From positions 62,001 to 126,000 of the forward strand of contig NZ_ML058607.1 of NCBI RefSeq assembly GCF_003635165.1: a stretch of 64,000 nt of DNA, read 5' to 3'. The stretch is from Burkholderia sp. Nafp2/4-1b. GTDB taxonomy: Bacteria > Pseudomonadota > Gammaproteobacteria > Burkholderiales > Burkholderiaceae. Positions 1 through 9,605 of the stretch are shown one piece after another. The notes under the pieces are model-generated. The model made no database searches and had not been told where the DNA came from. It saw only the letters and a list, made by a program, of their open reading frames with translations. The number at the start of each line of letters is the position of its first letter. The first letter of the stretch is position 1. A program made the position numbers and the translations under genes.

Positions 1-1
1 G

Positions 2-265
2 CATCTCGTCGTGCCGAGTGCGGCGCCGGCGCTGGAGCTGCCGGTCAGCGCGCTGCTGTTCCGCCCGAACGGCGTGACGGTCGCCACCGTCGGCACGAAC
101 GGCCGAACCGTGCTGAAGACCGTACAGATCGGGCGAGACTTCGGCACACGTGTGGAGATCGTCACAGGGCTCGCGGGCACCGATCGCGTGATCGATAACC
201 CGGGCGATGCGATTACGGCTGGGGAAGCCGTGAAGATCGTGTCGACCGCACCCGCCCGCGGCTGA
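2..265 (+). CDS. RND efflux periplasmic adaptor (C-terminal part)
   Basis: The reading frame is open from base 2 and stops with TGA at 263-265; the true start lies outside the window. The 88 visible residues look like the membrane-proximal end of an HlyD/MdtA-type membrane fusion protein: a hydrophobic strand LPVSALLFRPNG, then the VATVGTNGRTVLKTVQIG beta stretch and a short disordered tail. Such adaptors bridge an inner-membrane RND pump and an outer-membrane channel. The channel gene follows after 31 bases, so the two are probably cotranscribed, with the pump gene presumably upstream. The substrate cannot be told from this fragment. Confidence 0.85.
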   Translation, partial: HLVVPSAAPALELPVSALLFRPNGVTVATVGTNGRTVLKTVQIGRDFGTRVEIVTGLAGTDRVIDNPGDAITAGEAVKIVSTAPARG

Positions 266-296
266 CCCATCGACGACGACTCACGAGAGACCCGCC

Positions 297-1856
297 ATGC
301 GCTTTCCTCATTCGCTCCCGTTCGCCCGCCGCGCCGTCGCGCTGGGCGCCGCCGCATTATTGACTGGGTTGACCGCCTGCTCGACGCTGCCGCCCTATTC
401 TCCCCCCGCCGTCACGGTGCCCGCGCACTACGCGGGCGCACCGGCCGCGCAGGCCGGCTGGCGCGTCGCGATGCCGGCCGACGCCACCGCACGCGGTGCA
501 TGGTGGACCGTGTTCGGCGACGCCGACCTGAACGCGCTCGAAGCGCGCGTCGACGTGTCGAACCAGACTGTGAAGAAAGCGCTCGCTGATCTGCAGCAGG
601 CACGCGCGATGGTCGACTATCAGCATGCGGGGTTCCTGCCGACGATCACGGCGGGCGCCGCGCAGAGCCGCGCGCGCGTGTCGCAGAACCGGCTCGGCTC
701 GTCGCTCGCCGGCAAGACGACGCCCGACTATCAGGCAGGCGTGGCCGCGAGCTGGGAACCCGACGTGTTCGGCCGCGTGCGCGATGCGGTGACGGGTGCA
801 CAGGCGAACGCGGCCGCGAGCGCGGCCGACCTGCAGGCCGTGAAGCTGTCGGTCACCGCCGAGCTCGCGACCGACTATTTCGCGCTGCGCTCGCTCGATA
901 CGCAGAAGCAATTGCTCGACGACACGGCGCACGCGTATGCGGATGCATTGAAGCTGCTTAAACAGCAGCTCGCGGCCGGCGCGATCGATGCGTCGGCTGT
1001 CGCGCAGGCCGAGACGCAGCTCGAATCAACGCAAACGCAGGACACCGACATCGACGCATCGCGCGCACAGCTCCAGCACGCGCTCGCGACGCTCGTAGGT
1101 GAAAGCGCGTCGACGTTCACACTGCCGCCGCGTGTGCAGACGTTCGACGTGCCCGCGATCCCGCCCGGCGTGCCGTCGCAACTGCTCGAACGGCGGCCCG
1201 ACATCGCGGCGGCCGAGCGGCGCGTCGCGGCCGCGAACGCGCAGATCGGCGAGGCGCGCGCCGCGTTCTTCCCTGATCTCGTGCTGTCGGCGAGCGCGGG
1301 GCTCGAAAGTTCGTTCTTCGCGCCGTGGCTCGCCGCGCCGAGCCTGTTCTGGTCGCTCGGCCCGCAACTCGCCGGCACGCTGTTCGACGGCGGCCGCCGC
1401 AGCGCGTCGCTGCGAGGCGCGCATGCGCAATACGACGGCGCGGTTGCCGATTATCGGCAGACCGTACTGGTCGCGTTCCAGCAGGTCGAGGATCAGTTGT
1501 CCGCGATCGATGTGCTCGCGTCCGAAGCCGGCAGCCAGCAACGCGCGACCGATGCGGCCGACCTGTCGCTGCGGCTGACCACGAATCGTTTCAACGCGGG
1601 TGCCGTCAGCTATCTGGACGTGGTGACCGCGCAGACGATCGCGTTGACGAACCGGCGCACGGCCGATCAGATCGACGCGCGTCGGATGGAAGCCGAAGTC
1701 GCGCTACTGAAGGCACTCGGCGGCGGCTGGCAGGGCGGCGCCGCGGCCAACGCGGACGACGCGAACACGCAAGCGCTGGCGGGGTCGAGATCAAGCGGGA
1801 CGAATGCGAGCGGCGTATTGCCCGCTGCCGCCGTCACGCGGCCGGCTCCCGGTTGA
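297..1856 (+). CDS. RND efflux outer-membrane lipoprotein, NodT/OprM family
   Basis: Outer-membrane exit channel of a tripartite RND efflux pump, 519 residues, normal for the family. It has a lipoprotein signal with lipobox LTAC (acylated Cys28), then two outer-membrane efflux protein (OEP) repeats at about residues 80-270 and 300-475, with the typical ERRPDIAAAERRVAAANAQIG stretch starting the second (quoted in part: ERRPDIAAAERR). A Ser/Gly/Ala-rich tail follows. It lies 31 bases after the adaptor gene. Its 3' end overlaps the convergent histidine kinase gene by 23 bases, so the two transcripts would be antisense there. The neighbouring heavy-metal-type two-component system may regulate the pump; that is inference. 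Confidence 0.92.
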   Translation: MRFPHSLPFARRAVALGAAALLTGLTACSTLPPYSPPAVTVPAHYAGAPAAQAGWRVAMPADATARGAWWTVFGDADLNALEARVDVSNQTVKKALADLQQARAMVDYQHAGFLPTITAGAAQSRARVSQNRLGSSLAGKTTPDYQAGVAASWEPDVFGRVRDAVTGAQANAAASAADLQAVKLSVTAELATDYFALRSLDTQKQLLDDTAHAYADALKLLKQQLAAGAIDASAVAQAETQLESTQTQDTDIDASRAQLQHALATLVGESASTFTLPPRVQTFDVPAIPPGVPSQLLERRPDIAAAERRVAAANAQIGEARAAFFPDLVLSASAGLESSFFAPWLAAPSLFWSLGPQLAGTLFDGGRRSASLRGAHAQYDGAVADYRQTVLVAFQQVEDQLSAIDVLASEAGSQQRATDAADLSLRLTTNRFNAGAVSYLDVVTAQTIALTNRRTADQIDARRMEAEVALLKALGGGWQGGAAANADDANTQALAGSRSSGTNASGVLPAAAVTRPAPG

Positions 1857-3294
1857 ACGTGAGCACGAAACGCGTGCCGCGCGCGTCGCTTTCGACCTGC
1901 GCGGTGCCGCCGTGCAGCTCCATCACCGAGCGCACGATCGCGAGGCCGAGCCCGGCCGTGCCGCCCGGCGCACCGCCGCTGCGTGCCGGGTCGCCGCGCA
2001 CGAACCGGTCGAAGATCCGCGGCAGCAGCGCGGGATCGATCGGCTCGCCCGGATTCGCGACGACGACCCGCACCGCATCGGGCGTTTCATCGACGCTGAG
2101 CGTGATCACGCCGCCGGCGGGCGTGTAACGCAGCGCGTTCGCGAGCAGGTTGCCGACGGCGCGACGAAACAGCTCGACGTCGGCGGTCAGTTGCCCGTGT
2201 CCGTCGACGCGCAGCGTCGAGCCCGCTTCGTCGGCGAGCCCCTCGAAATATCCGGCGATGCGCTCGAGTTCGTCGCGCACGTCGAATGCGCGCTGCCGCG
2301 TGACGAAGCTCGGATGCTCGGCGCGCGCGAGAAACAGCACGTTGTCGATCATCCGCGCGAGACGATCGTATTCCTCGAGATTCGATTCGAGCAGCGCCTG
2401 GTACTCGTCCGCCGAACGCGGCCGCGCGAGCGCGACTTCCGTGGCGCCGCGCATGTTGTTCAGCGGCGTGCGCAGGTCGTGCGCGAGATCGGCGCTGAAT
2501 TGCGACAGATGCGCGAACGCCTGCTGAAGGCGACCGAGCATCGCGTTCTGCGCATCGACCAGCGCGCGCAACTCGGGCGGCGCGTGCGACGCGTCGAGCC
2601 GCGTGTCCAGCTTGTCGACGGTGATCCGGCCGGTGTTGTCGACGATCTCGCGCAGCGGCGCGAGCGCGGTGCGAATCAGCCAGTAGCCGAGCAGCAGCGC
2701 GAACAGCGCGCCGAGGCCGCCGGCGATCTCGAGCCGGTCGCGGTAGCCGTCGAGCAAGGCGGCGCGGTCGTGCATGTTGCGCGCGATCGCAATGCGGATC
2801 GGCGTGTGGTCGCCGAGCGCGGCCTCGATCACGACGCCGCGCATCGGCGTGCCGTCGTCGGCCTTCCACGCCGCGAGCCGGTCGGCCGTGATCCGTTCGT
2901 TCGCGGGAACCGCCACCGCATGCGGCGCAAACAGCTGCGCGTCGGCCAGTGGCACCGATGCGGCCGCCGGCGCATCGTCGAGCGCGGCGAGCCGCACGTT
3001 GTGGCGCGCGAGCACGTCGCCGCGCGCGTCGACGGCGGCCATCGACAGCGCCTCGTTGCCGAGCACCTGGCTCGTCAACCGCTCCGCATGCGCGCGGGCC
3101 GCATCGAGCGATTCCAGCTCGCCCGCGAGCCGGCGCGTGTGGCGCGCGGCGAGCACGATGTCGAGATCGTCCTGCGTGTTCACCTGCCGTTCGAGGCCCG
3201 CATACACGTATGCGCCGACGAGCGCGAACGCGGCGAGCGTGGTCGCGGCGAACGCGAGCGCGAGGGTCGCGGCGAGCGAGCGCGGCCGCGTCAT
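1834..3294 (-). CDS. Heavy-metal-type sensor histidine kinase (IrlS/CusS-like)
   Basis: Inner-membrane sensor kinase of 486 residues. Two transmembrane segments (about 8-31 and 190-208) flank a periplasmic sensor domain, followed by HAMP, a dimerisation domain with the H-box [11 protein letters not shown] (His272), and a catalytic domain with N-box [10 protein letters not shown] and G-box [19 protein letters not shown] at 3294 was chosen because it overlaps the response regulator stop (ATGA) and begins a normal membrane-anchor sequence; the frame is open further upstream but only inside the regulator gene. The pair resembles CusRS/IrlRS/CopRS systems that sense copper, zinc or cadmium. The metal cannot be deduced here. 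Confidence 0.9.
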   Translation of the reverse strand: MTRPRSLAATLALAFAATTLAAFALVGAYVYAGLERQVNTQDDLDIVLAARHTRRLAGELESLDAARAHAERLTSQVLGNEALSMAAVDARGDVLARHNVRLAALDDAPAAASVPLADAQLFAPHAVAVPANERITADRLAAWKADDGTPMRGVVIEAALGDHTPIRIAIARNMHDRAALLDGYRDRLEIAGGLGALFALLLGYWLIRTALAPLREIVDNTGRITVDKLDTRLDASHAPPELRALVDAQNAMLGRLQQAFAHLSQFSADLAHDLRTPLNNMRGATEVALARPRSADEYQALLESNLEEYDRLARMIDNVLFLARAEHPSFVTRQRAFDVRDELERIAGYFEGLADEAGSTLRVDGHGQLTADVELFRRAVGNLLANALRYTPAGGVITLSVDETPDAVRVVVANPGEPIDPALLPRIFDRFVRGDPARSGGAPGGTAGLGLAIVRSVMELHGGTAQVESDARGTRFVLTFNREPAA

Positions 3295-3968
3295 GCGTCG
3301 TCCTTCGGTTCGAGCACGTAGCCGACGCCGCGCACCGTATGGATCAGCTTGACCGGAAACGCGTCGTCGATCTTCGCGCGCAGGCGCCGGATCGCGACTT
3401 CGACGACGTTGGTGTCGCTGTCGAAATTCATGTCCCACACGTACGACGCGATCTGCGTGCGGCTCAGCACTTCGCCCTGCCGGCGCGCAAGCAGCTGCAG
3501 CAGCGAGAATTCGCGCGGCGTCAGGTCGATCCGCGTGGTGCCGCGCTTCACGCGGCGGCGCACCACGTCGATTTCCAGATCGCCGACCACCAGGTGATCC
3601 GTTTCGCGCGGCGGCCCGCGACGCGCGAGCGTGCGGATGCGGGCCAGCAGTTCGACGAACGCGAACGGCTTCACGAGGTAATCGTCGGCGCCGAGTTCGA
3701 GGCCGTGCACGCGGTCCTGCACGTCGTCGCGCGCGGTCAGGAACAGCACGGGCGTCGTGTGCGTTTCACGCAGCCGCTTGAGCACGCCCCAGCCGTCGAG
3801 CACGGGCAGCATCACGTCGAGCACGATCACGTCGTAGCGCTCCTCCTGCGCGAGCATCAGCCCTTCGGCGCCGTCCTTCGCTAGATCGACGCTGAAGCCC
3901 GATTCCTCGAGCCCCTTCTTCAGGTACGCGCCCGTCTTGGGTTCGTCTTCGACTATCAGGATGCGCAT
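3291..3968 (-). CDS. OmpR-family response regulator (heavy-metal type, IrlR/CusR-like)
   Basis: 225-residue two-component regulator. The receiver domain (1-120) carries the acidic pocket VEDEP, phospho-acceptor Asp51 in [21 protein letters not shown] and the conserved Lys in DDYLVKPF. The C-terminal winged helix (about 128-222) has [13 protein letters not shown] and the RGVGYVL end typical of OmpR/PhoB regulators. ATG 3968 starts the canonical [10 protein letters not shown]. The gene overlaps the kinase gene by 4 bases, so they form an operon. A perfect inverted repeat at 4058-4075 in the divergent promoter region is a plausible binding site. Confidence 0.93.
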   Translation of the reverse strand: MRILIVEDEPKTGAYLKKGLEESGFSVDLAKDGAEGLMLAQEERYDVIVLDVMLPVLDGWGVLKRLRETHTTPVLFLTARDDVQDRVHGLELGADDYLVKPFAFVELLARIRTLARRGPPRETDHLVVGDLEIDVVRRRVKRGTTRIDLTPREFSLLQLLARRQGEVLSRTQIASYVWDMNFDSDTNVVEVAIRRLRAKIDDAFPVKLIHTVRGVGYVLEPKDDA

Positions 3969-4057
3969 GGCCGGCTCCGTCGCCTTCGTGGAAACATGCG
4001 GCGATGTTACCGGGAAACGGAAATGAGGAACCGCTCCGTGCAGGCGTGGATGCCGTT

Positions 4058-4075
4058 GATTACAAAATGGTAATC
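4058..4075. promoter_or_regulatory. Inverted repeat, candidate response-regulator operator
   Basis: GATTAC-AAAATG-GTAATC is a perfect 6-bp inverted repeat with a 6-base spacer. It sits between the divergent response regulator (start 3968) and DUF4148 gene (start 4170), in a locally AT-rich patch. Copper- and metal-responsive OmpR-family regulators commonly bind such TTAC/GTAA-type palindromes, so autoregulation of the two-component operon, and possibly control of the DUF4148 gene, is likely. Binding is inferred, not shown. Confidence 0.5.
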
Positions 4076-4169
4076 CGCCGGTCAGCGTGGCGAGCGGCGG
4101 CGAAACCAGAATGCTGATGTGGGCCGTTTTCCCCCACTCTCCCGTTCGCTTGTTTATCCAGGAGCCGCC

Positions 4170-4463
4170 ATGAAACTCGTCGCCGCCTTCGTTCTCGCCT
4201 CGCTGAGCCTGCCGTTCGGTGCATCGGCGTTCGCGCAATCAGTCCAGCCCGCCCCCGCGCCGCTCACGCGCGCCGAGGTGCGCCAGCAACTGGTCGAAGC
4301 GCAAGCCGACGGCTTGCTGCCGTCGAACCGGAACGACTATCCCCCGTCCGCAGCGCAGATCGCGCACAACCGGCAGGTGTACGCGCTCGAGCATCACGAC
4401 GCAGCGCCGGGTGCGACCGCATCGGCCGGCGCGTGGACCGAGCAGACCGCGCAGGCGCAGTGA
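4170..4463 (+). CDS. DUF4148 family small periplasmic protein
   Basis: 97-residue exported protein. It begins with a Sec signal peptide ([23 protein letters not shown], cleavage after AFA; shown in part: [14 protein letters not shown]), followed by [20 protein letters not shown], the hallmark of the DUF4148 family that is widespread in Burkholderia and relatives. The start is set by AGGAG at 4160-4164, five bases before the ATG; an in-frame ATG 51 bases upstream has no ribosome binding site and would bury the signal peptide. Function of the family is unknown. It is divergent from a metal-type two-component operon, so metal or envelope-stress induction is possible. Confidence 0.85.
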   Translation: MKLVAAFVLASLSLPFGASAFAQSVQPAPAPLTRAEVRQQLVEAQADGLLPSNRNDYPPSAAQIAHNRQVYALEHHDAAPGATASAGAWTEQTAQAQ

Positions 4464-4514
4464 CGTGCGCGCAGCCGAAACCCCGCGCACGACCGGTCGC
4501 TGCCGCTTGAGTGC

Positions 4515-4534
4515 CACTTGACCGGCATCAAGTG
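4515..4534. terminator. Candidate hairpin between convergent genes
   Basis: CACTTGA-CCGGCA-TCAAGTG is a perfect 7-bp stem between the DUF4148 gene and the convergent amidohydrolase gene. It covers the amidohydrolase stop codon (4528-4530). No real T tract follows on either side, so it is a weak candidate for a bidirectional terminator. Confidence 0.35.
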
Positions 4535-5736
4535 CGGGTTTCCGGTGCTGCGCCGAAATACCGCTGTGCCAACGCAACCCAATACCGGACACCAGCCGGA
4601 ATGATGTCGTCGTTGAAGTCGTATTTCGGGTGATGCAGCGCCGGCGCGGCCGCGCCGTCCTGCGCATTGCCGATCAGCACGTACGCACCCGGCCGCTCTT
4701 CCAGCATGAAGCCGAAATCTTCGGACGTCATGTTCGGCGGCACGTCGCGAGCCAGTCGTGCGTCGCCGAACGTGTCGCGAATCACCATTTCGCACAGGGC
4801 AGTCTCGGCCGGCGTGTTGACCGTCGCCGGGTAGTACTGAAAAAATTCCACGTCGACCTGCGCGCCGTAAGCCGCGGCCAGCCCTTCGCACATCAGCCGC
4901 ACGTCGCGCTGCAACTGCTGCTGCAACGCGGACGACAGCGTGCGAATGGTGCCGCGCAGTTCGGCGGTATCGGGAATCACGTTGTCCGTCGTGCCCGCCT
5001 GGAACATGCAGACGGAAATGACCGCCGGGTCGACGGGATCCTTGTGCCGCGCGGCGATCGTCTGGCACTGCAGCACCATCGAACACGCGAGCGGCACGGG
5101 ATCGATGCCCAGATGCGGCTGCGCCGCATGCGCGCCCTTGCCGGTGACCGTGATCCTGAACCGCGAGCCCGCGGCCATGATCGGGCCGGTGCGCAACCCG
5201 AAATGCCCGGCCGGCAAGCCGGGCCAGTTGTGCATCCCGAACACGGCTTCGGTTGGAAACTGCTCGAACAACCCGTCGTCGATCATCTTGCGCGCGCCCG
5301 CGCCGCCCTCTTCGCCCGGCTGAAACACGAAATGAACCGAACCCGGCAGCTGCGGCAGTTCCTTCAGCACGCGGGCGGCGCCGAGCAGCATCACGGTATG
5401 ACCGTCGTGCCCGCACGCGTGCATGATCCCGTGCGTGCACGACGCATGCGCGAATTCGTTCGCTTCGTGGATCGGCAGTGCATCCAGGTCGGCGCGCAGC
5501 ACGATGCCGCGGTGCGGATCCGCGCCGGGCAGGCTCGCGACGACGCCGGTGCCGCCAAGCCCGCGCGACACCGCGTAGCCGAGCGCCTCAAGTTCGCGGG
5601 CGACGATGTCGGCCGTTCGGTGTTCCTCGAACCGCAATTCGGGATGCGCATGCAGGTCGCGGCGCAGCTGCGCCCAGTGCGCGTGATGCGCATGCAGCGT
5701 CAGGTCGGGGATCACGGGGTTGTCCAATTTCGGCAC
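4528..5736 (-). CDS. M20 family amidohydrolase (hippurate hydrolase-like)
   Basis: 402-residue cytoplasmic metallo-amidohydrolase of the M20D/HipO type, which hydrolyses N-acyl amino acids, indole-3-acetyl amino acids or similar amides. Visible metal ligands are MHACGHDGH (Cys108, His110), GEEGGAGA (Glu142-Glu143) and the HNWP histidine; the dimerisation domain lies about 185-300. The start is a GTG without a clear Shine-Dalgarno sequence, so the true start could differ slightly. It is the last gene of the minus-strand run cupin, FAD oxidoreductase, aldehyde dehydrogenase, amidohydrolase, which suggests that the pathway releases an amine or amino acid from an amide. Confidence 0.88.
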   Translation of the reverse strand: MPKLDNPVIPDLTLHAHHAHWAQLRRDLHAHPELRFEEHRTADIVARELEALGYAVSRGLGGTGVVASLPGADPHRGIVLRADLDALPIHEANEFAHASCTHGIMHACGHDGHTVMLLGAARVLKELPQLPGSVHFVFQPGEEGGAGARKMIDDGLFEQFPTEAVFGMHNWPGLPAGHFGLRTGPIMAAGSRFRITVTGKGAHAAQPHLGIDPVPLACSMVLQCQTIAARHKDPVDPAVISVCMFQAGTTDNVIPDTAELRGTIRTLSSALQQQLQRDVRLMCEGLAAAYGAQVDVEFFQYYPATVNTPAETALCEMVIRDTFGDARLARDVPPNMTSEDFGFMLEERPGAYVLIGNAQDGAAAPALHHPKYDFNDDIIPAGVRYWVALAQRYFGAAPETRT

Positions 5737-5796
5737 CTTCGGAATGTAGAGGGCTTATAGCTGCACTGCCGGCGCGAATCGCGCGCGGCAGCCGCA

Positions 5797-7254
5797 TCAA
5801 TCATAAAACCCGAGGATCGACTTGACCTCCATGTACTCCTCCATCCCTTCGATCCCGTATTCGCGGCCGTTGCCCGACTGCTTGTAGCCGCCGAACGGCG
5901 CCTGCGGGTCCCAGGCCGGATAGTTCAGGTGCACTTGCCCCGAGCGGATGCGTGCAGCGACCGCGCGCACGCGTTCCATGTCGGTGCCCTGCACGTGCGC
6001 GCCGAGCCCGTAGACCGTGTCGTTCGCGATGGCGACCGCTTCGTCGACGGTGTCGTAAGGCAGGATCGCGAGCACCGGACCGAAGATCTCCTGCTGCGCG
6101 ATCGCCATGTCGGTACGCACGTCGGAGAAAATCGTCGGCCGCGCATAGAAGCCCTTGTCGAAACCCGCGGGCCGGCCGGGGCCGCCGGCGATCAGCTTCG
6201 CGCGTTCATCGATGCCCACGTCGACCATCTGCGCGACGCGGCCGAACTGCGCGCGATTGGCAAGCGGCCCGTGCGTCGTCGCGTCGTCGAACGGATCGCC
6301 GACGATCAACTGCCGCGCCGCCGCGACGGCCAGTTCCTCGACCGTGCCGAGCGCGTCGCGCGGCACGATCATGCGGGTCGGCGCGCTGCACGACTGGCCC
6401 ATGTTCCGGAACGCGGCGGCCACGCCCGGCGCGATCGCGCGCTGCAGGTCGGCGTCGGGCAACACGAGGTTCGGCGATTTGCCGCCGAGCTCCTGCGCGA
6501 CGCGCTTGACGGTCGGTGCGGCGGCCTGCGCCACCAGCACGCCGGCCCGCGTCGAGCCGGTGATCGACACCATGTCGACCTCCGGGTGCGACGAAAGCGC
6601 GGCGCCCACCGTTTCGCCGCTGCCGCTCACGAGATTGAATACGCCGGCAGGCACGCCCGCATCGGCGACCACTTCCGCGAACAGCAGCGCGCTGAGCGGC
6701 GACAGCTCGCTCGGCTTCAGCACCACCGTACAGCCTGCCGCGAGCGCCGGCCCGACCTTCGCGGTGATCTGGTAGATCGGCCAGTTCCACGGCGTGATCA
6801 GCACGCACACGCCGATCGGCTCGCGCACGACCGCGGTCGTCCCGCGCCGCTCGACGAACGGGTAGTTCGCCAGGTTGTCGCGCGCGACGCGGATATGTTC
6901 TGCCGCGAGAGGCACATGGGCGCTCCGGGCATAACTAATTGGCGCGCCCATTTCCAGCGCGAGCGCCGCGGCGAACAGCTCCGCACGTTCGAGGATCAAC
7001 GCATGGATACGGTCGAGCAGCGCGGCGCGCGCGTGCGGCGACGTTGCTGACCACGATTCGAACGCGCGGCGCGCGGCGCTCACGGCGCGGTCGGCGTCGC
7101 GTGCGCTGCCGAGCGGAATCTCGCACAGCGTGTCCTCGGTGGACGGGCAGACGACCGCGAACCGGTCGCTGCCTTCGGGCAGCACCCAGTCGCCGTCGAT
7201 GAAGAAGCGATCCAGCCTGCCGGCGTGCTTGAGGTGAACAACGGGTGAATTCAT
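5797..7254 (-). CDS. NAD(P)-dependent aldehyde dehydrogenase
   Basis: 485-residue aldehyde dehydrogenase, full length. The catalytic Cys is in NMGQSCSAPTRM, the general-base Glu in AQELGGKSPNLVLP, the coenzyme-binding segment in GSTRAGVLVAQAA, and the oxyanion Asn in LITPWNWPIYQI. It would oxidise an aldehyde produced by an amine- or amino-acid oxidase to the acid, consistent with the two FAD oxidoreductase genes nearby. ATG 7254 has AAGGA nine bases upstream. It lies 28 bases after the FAD oxidoreductase gene and 60 bases before the amidohydrolase gene. The substrate is unknown. Confidence 0.92.
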   Translation of the reverse strand: MNSPVVHLKHAGRLDRFFIDGDWVLPEGSDRFAVVCPSTEDTLCEIPLGSARDADRAVSAARRAFESWSATSPHARAALLDRIHALILERAELFAAALALEMGAPISYARSAHVPLAAEHIRVARDNLANYPFVERRGTTAVVREPIGVCVLITPWNWPIYQITAKVGPALAAGCTVVLKPSELSPLSALLFAEVVADAGVPAGVFNLVSGSGETVGAALSSHPEVDMVSITGSTRAGVLVAQAAAPTVKRVAQELGGKSPNLVLPDADLQRAIAPGVAAAFRNMGQSCSAPTRMIVPRDALGTVEELAVAAARQLIVGDPFDDATTHGPLANRAQFGRVAQMVDVGIDERAKLIAGGPGRPAGFDKGFYARPTIFSDVRTDMAIAQQEIFGPVLAILPYDTVDEAVAIANDTVYGLGAHVQGTDMERVRAVAARIRSGQVHLNYPAWDPQAPFGGYKQSGNGREYGIEGMEEYMEVKSILGFYD

Positions 7255-7282
7255 TGCAGGGTGTCCTTGAGTCGGCGCAAGC

Positions 7283-8608
7283 CTAGAAATCCGCGACCTT
7301 GCCCCATGCCGAATCGCTGAACCGGCCCGGCTGATACGGCACCGGATCGACGAGCGGCTGCGCGCCGGTCGCGAGATCCGCGATCAGGTGCCCGGCGCCG
7401 GGGCCGATTCCGAAGCCGTGCCCCGAGAAGCCGGCGGCCAGGATCAGCCCCGGCACACCCGGCACTTCGCCGATGCCCGGCACGCCGTCCGGCGTGCTGT
7501 CGACGAAGCCGGCCCACGCGTGCGTGATCTTCGATTCGCGCAGTTCCGGCAGCAGATCGACCGCGCGGCGATACGTCTCGGCGACGGCCGACATGTCGGG
7601 CCGCGGATCGAGGATGCGCACGGCTTCCATCGGCGTCGGCGCATCGAGCCGCCAGCGCTTCAGCGTTTCGTGGCCGCCGCGCACGCCTTCGAGGCCGCCC
7701 GGCAGCAGATTGCGCCAGCGCTTCGCGAACATCGGCACGAATTGCGGCGCGAAGCGCAGGAACTGCGGTGTCACGTCCACGCGCGCGCGGCCGCTGATCG
7801 CCAGTGCGTAGCGTCCGTCGCTGCGGCGCGTAACGGATACGCCGGACGTATACATCGCATCCGGCAGCGGCTGATCGACGGGCGACACGCTGAGGATCGA
7901 CTGGCGGATCGATGCCTGCGGAAAACGGATGCCGAGCTGGCGGCAAAACGACGACGCCCACGCGCCGCCGGCAAGCACGACCGTCTTCGTCCTGATGACG
8001 CCCGCCTCGGTCACGACGGCACTGACGCGCCCGCCCTCGAGCTCGATCCCGCGCGCCGCGCAGTGCTGGTGCACGCTGCCGCCGAGCTTCATCAGTGCGG
8101 CAGCCACGGCCGGCGCGGCCTTCCCCGGGTCGGCCGTGCCGTCGGTCGGCGAGAACACGCCGCCCTTCCATTGCCGGCCCGTCACGCGCCCGCGCTCGCT
8201 GGCCTGCTTGCTGTCGAGCATGTACGTCGTGACGCCCGCCGTCTTCGCGAAGTCGCCCCAGCTCGCCCAGCGGGACAGTTCTTCGTCGTCGTTGCTCAAA
8301 TACAGCAGCCCGCAGCGATGAAAGCCGGTGTCTTCGCCGGATTCCTCGCCGAATCGCTCCCACAAATCGATGCTCTTGCTTGCCATCGGCAACTCGCGCT
8401 CATCGCGATTCTGCTGCCGGCACCAGCCCCAGTTGCGGCTCGACTGCTCGGCGCCGATGCGGCCTTTCTCGACCAGCGCGACCGACACGCCGCGTCGCGC
8501 GAGGTAGTAGGCGGTGAACACGCCGATGATGCCGCCGCCGATCACGACGACGTCGGCCGAAGCCGGCGGCGTGCGCAGCGTTTCGATATGGCGCAGCGGA
8601 GGGGACAT
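7283..8608 (-). CDS. FAD-dependent oxidoreductase (DadA/glycine oxidase type)
   Basis: 441-residue flavoprotein of the D-amino acid dehydrogenase/sarcosine oxidase (DAO) family. The N-terminal Rossmann dinucleotide motif is VVVIGGGIIGVFTAYYLARRG (core GGGIIG, about residues 24-29) and the C-terminal FAD contact is the GHGFGIGPGAGHLIADL region (GxGxGIGPGxG). The SSRNWGWCRQQ segment may place FAD covalently or near the active site. It would oxidise a C-N bond of an amine or amino acid. ATG 8608 lies two bases after the stop of the bicupin gene, so translation is probably coupled. Confidence 0.9.
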   Translation of the reverse strand: MSPPLRHIETLRTPPASADVVVIGGGIIGVFTAYYLARRGVSVALVEKGRIGAEQSSRNWGWCRQQNRDERELPMASKSIDLWERFGEESGEDTGFHRCGLLYLSNDDEELSRWASWGDFAKTAGVTTYMLDSKQASERGRVTGRQWKGGVFSPTDGTADPGKAAPAVAAALMKLGGSVHQHCAARGIELEGGRVSAVVTEAGVIRTKTVVLAGGAWASSFCRQLGIRFPQASIRQSILSVSPVDQPLPDAMYTSGVSVTRRSDGRYALAISGRARVDVTPQFLRFAPQFVPMFAKRWRNLLPGGLEGVRGGHETLKRWRLDAPTPMEAVRILDPRPDMSAVAETYRRAVDLLPELRESKITHAWAGFVDSTPDGVPGIGEVPGVPGLILAAGFSGHGFGIGPGAGHLIADLATGAQPLVDPVPYQPGRFSDSAWGKVADF

Positions 8609-8610
8609 GG

Positions 8611-9345
8611 TCAGTCTCGTTCGGTTGATACGTGGACGTTCTGCACGACGTAGAACTTCGCCACGCGTTCGCTGCTTTCCCACCCGACCGACACACCGCG
8701 CGGCACGAACAGCGCATCGCCGGCGCCGAGCGACAGCACGCTGCCGTCCGGTGCGGCGAAGCGCACACCGCCGGCCAGCAGGAACATGAATTCGTTCACG
8801 CGGTGCGGGCGAACGATCCGGTGATAGGGCGTCGAATCCCACGTGCCTGCGCAGTATTCGGCGCCGTCGTCGATGAAGACGTTGTCGCTGCGGCATTGCG
8901 GCGCCGGGCCGAGCAGCACCTCGGCAGGCAACGTCGACGACGGCTTGAAGTCGGCGTCGGCGCGCAGCCGGAACAGGCCGCGTTTCGTCGGTTGGGCGCA
9001 CGCGGCTGCGCAGAACGTGACGAGCACGGGCGACGCCGCGCTCACGCGAAGCGCGGTGCCGCCGCCGATGGTCACGCCCTCGCCCGCCCCCAGCACCAAC
9101 GGCGCGGCGCCGGCCGCTTCGAGCGTCAGCTCGCCCGCGACGACGACGAGGGTCTCGATGTGCGGATAACTCGCCACGTCGAGCTCGCCGACGAAGCCGA
9201 TACGCCCCGCGGCCATCGAGTCGGGCCCTTCCCACGCGATCTCGCGATGTTGCGCGAACGGATCGTTCGCGCCGAACGCCTGCTTGCGCAACGCGGTCGG
9301 ATTGTCCGCGCCGTCGGCACGATGCAATACGAAAACTGCGGTCAT
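8611..9345 (-). CDS. Bicupin domain protein
   Basis: 244-residue protein with two cupin folds: an N-terminal one (about 30-115, IETLVVVAGELTLE ... VTIGGGTALRV) and a C-terminal one (about 165-240, HRVNEFMFLLAGG ... FVPRGVSVGW). Cupins of this type are metal-dependent enzymes or small-molecule sensors in catabolic operons. ATG 9345 was chosen over the longer open frame because AGGAG lies five to six bases upstream (GCAGGAGCAGAAATG). It is the first gene of the four-gene run to the amidohydrolase, so its promoter should lie in 9346-9605. The reaction is unknown. Confidence 0.82.
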   Translation of the reverse strand: MTAVFVLHRADGADNPTALRKQAFGANDPFAQHREIAWEGPDSMAAGRIGFVGELDVASYPHIETLVVVAGELTLEAAGAAPLVLGAGEGVTIGGGTALRVSAASPVLVTFCAAACAQPTKRGLFRLRADADFKPSSTLPAEVLLGPAPQCRSDNVFIDDGAEYCAGTWDSTPYHRIVRPHRVNEFMFLLAGGVRFAAPDGSVLSLGAGDALFVPRGVSVGWESSERVAKFYVVQNVHVSTERD

Positions 9346-9605
9346 TTCTGCTCCTGCATGAGCGCGACGGTGTTGTGCAGCCCCGTCGCGCGGTATCGGA
9401 AATCGTTGTTCGAAGCCGCACCGGTCGCACACCGTCAGGACCTTGAAATGTCCTGCCTCGGGTGCCGCCCGACAAACCCGTTCGATCTCGGCGCCGGCGG
9501 CCCTTACTTGCGATTGTGCCGCGCCGGCCCGCCCGTCTGATTAACCGTCGTTCAAGCGAAGATTAAGCATGCGTTAAGCGCCGGATAACGCTCGCGCGCC
9601 TGGCC

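Noticed and set aside
1804..3321. 505-codon open frame on the plus strand
   Set aside because: Arg/His-rich antisense shadow of the histidine kinase gene, typical of high-GC DNA; no domain and no ribosome binding site.
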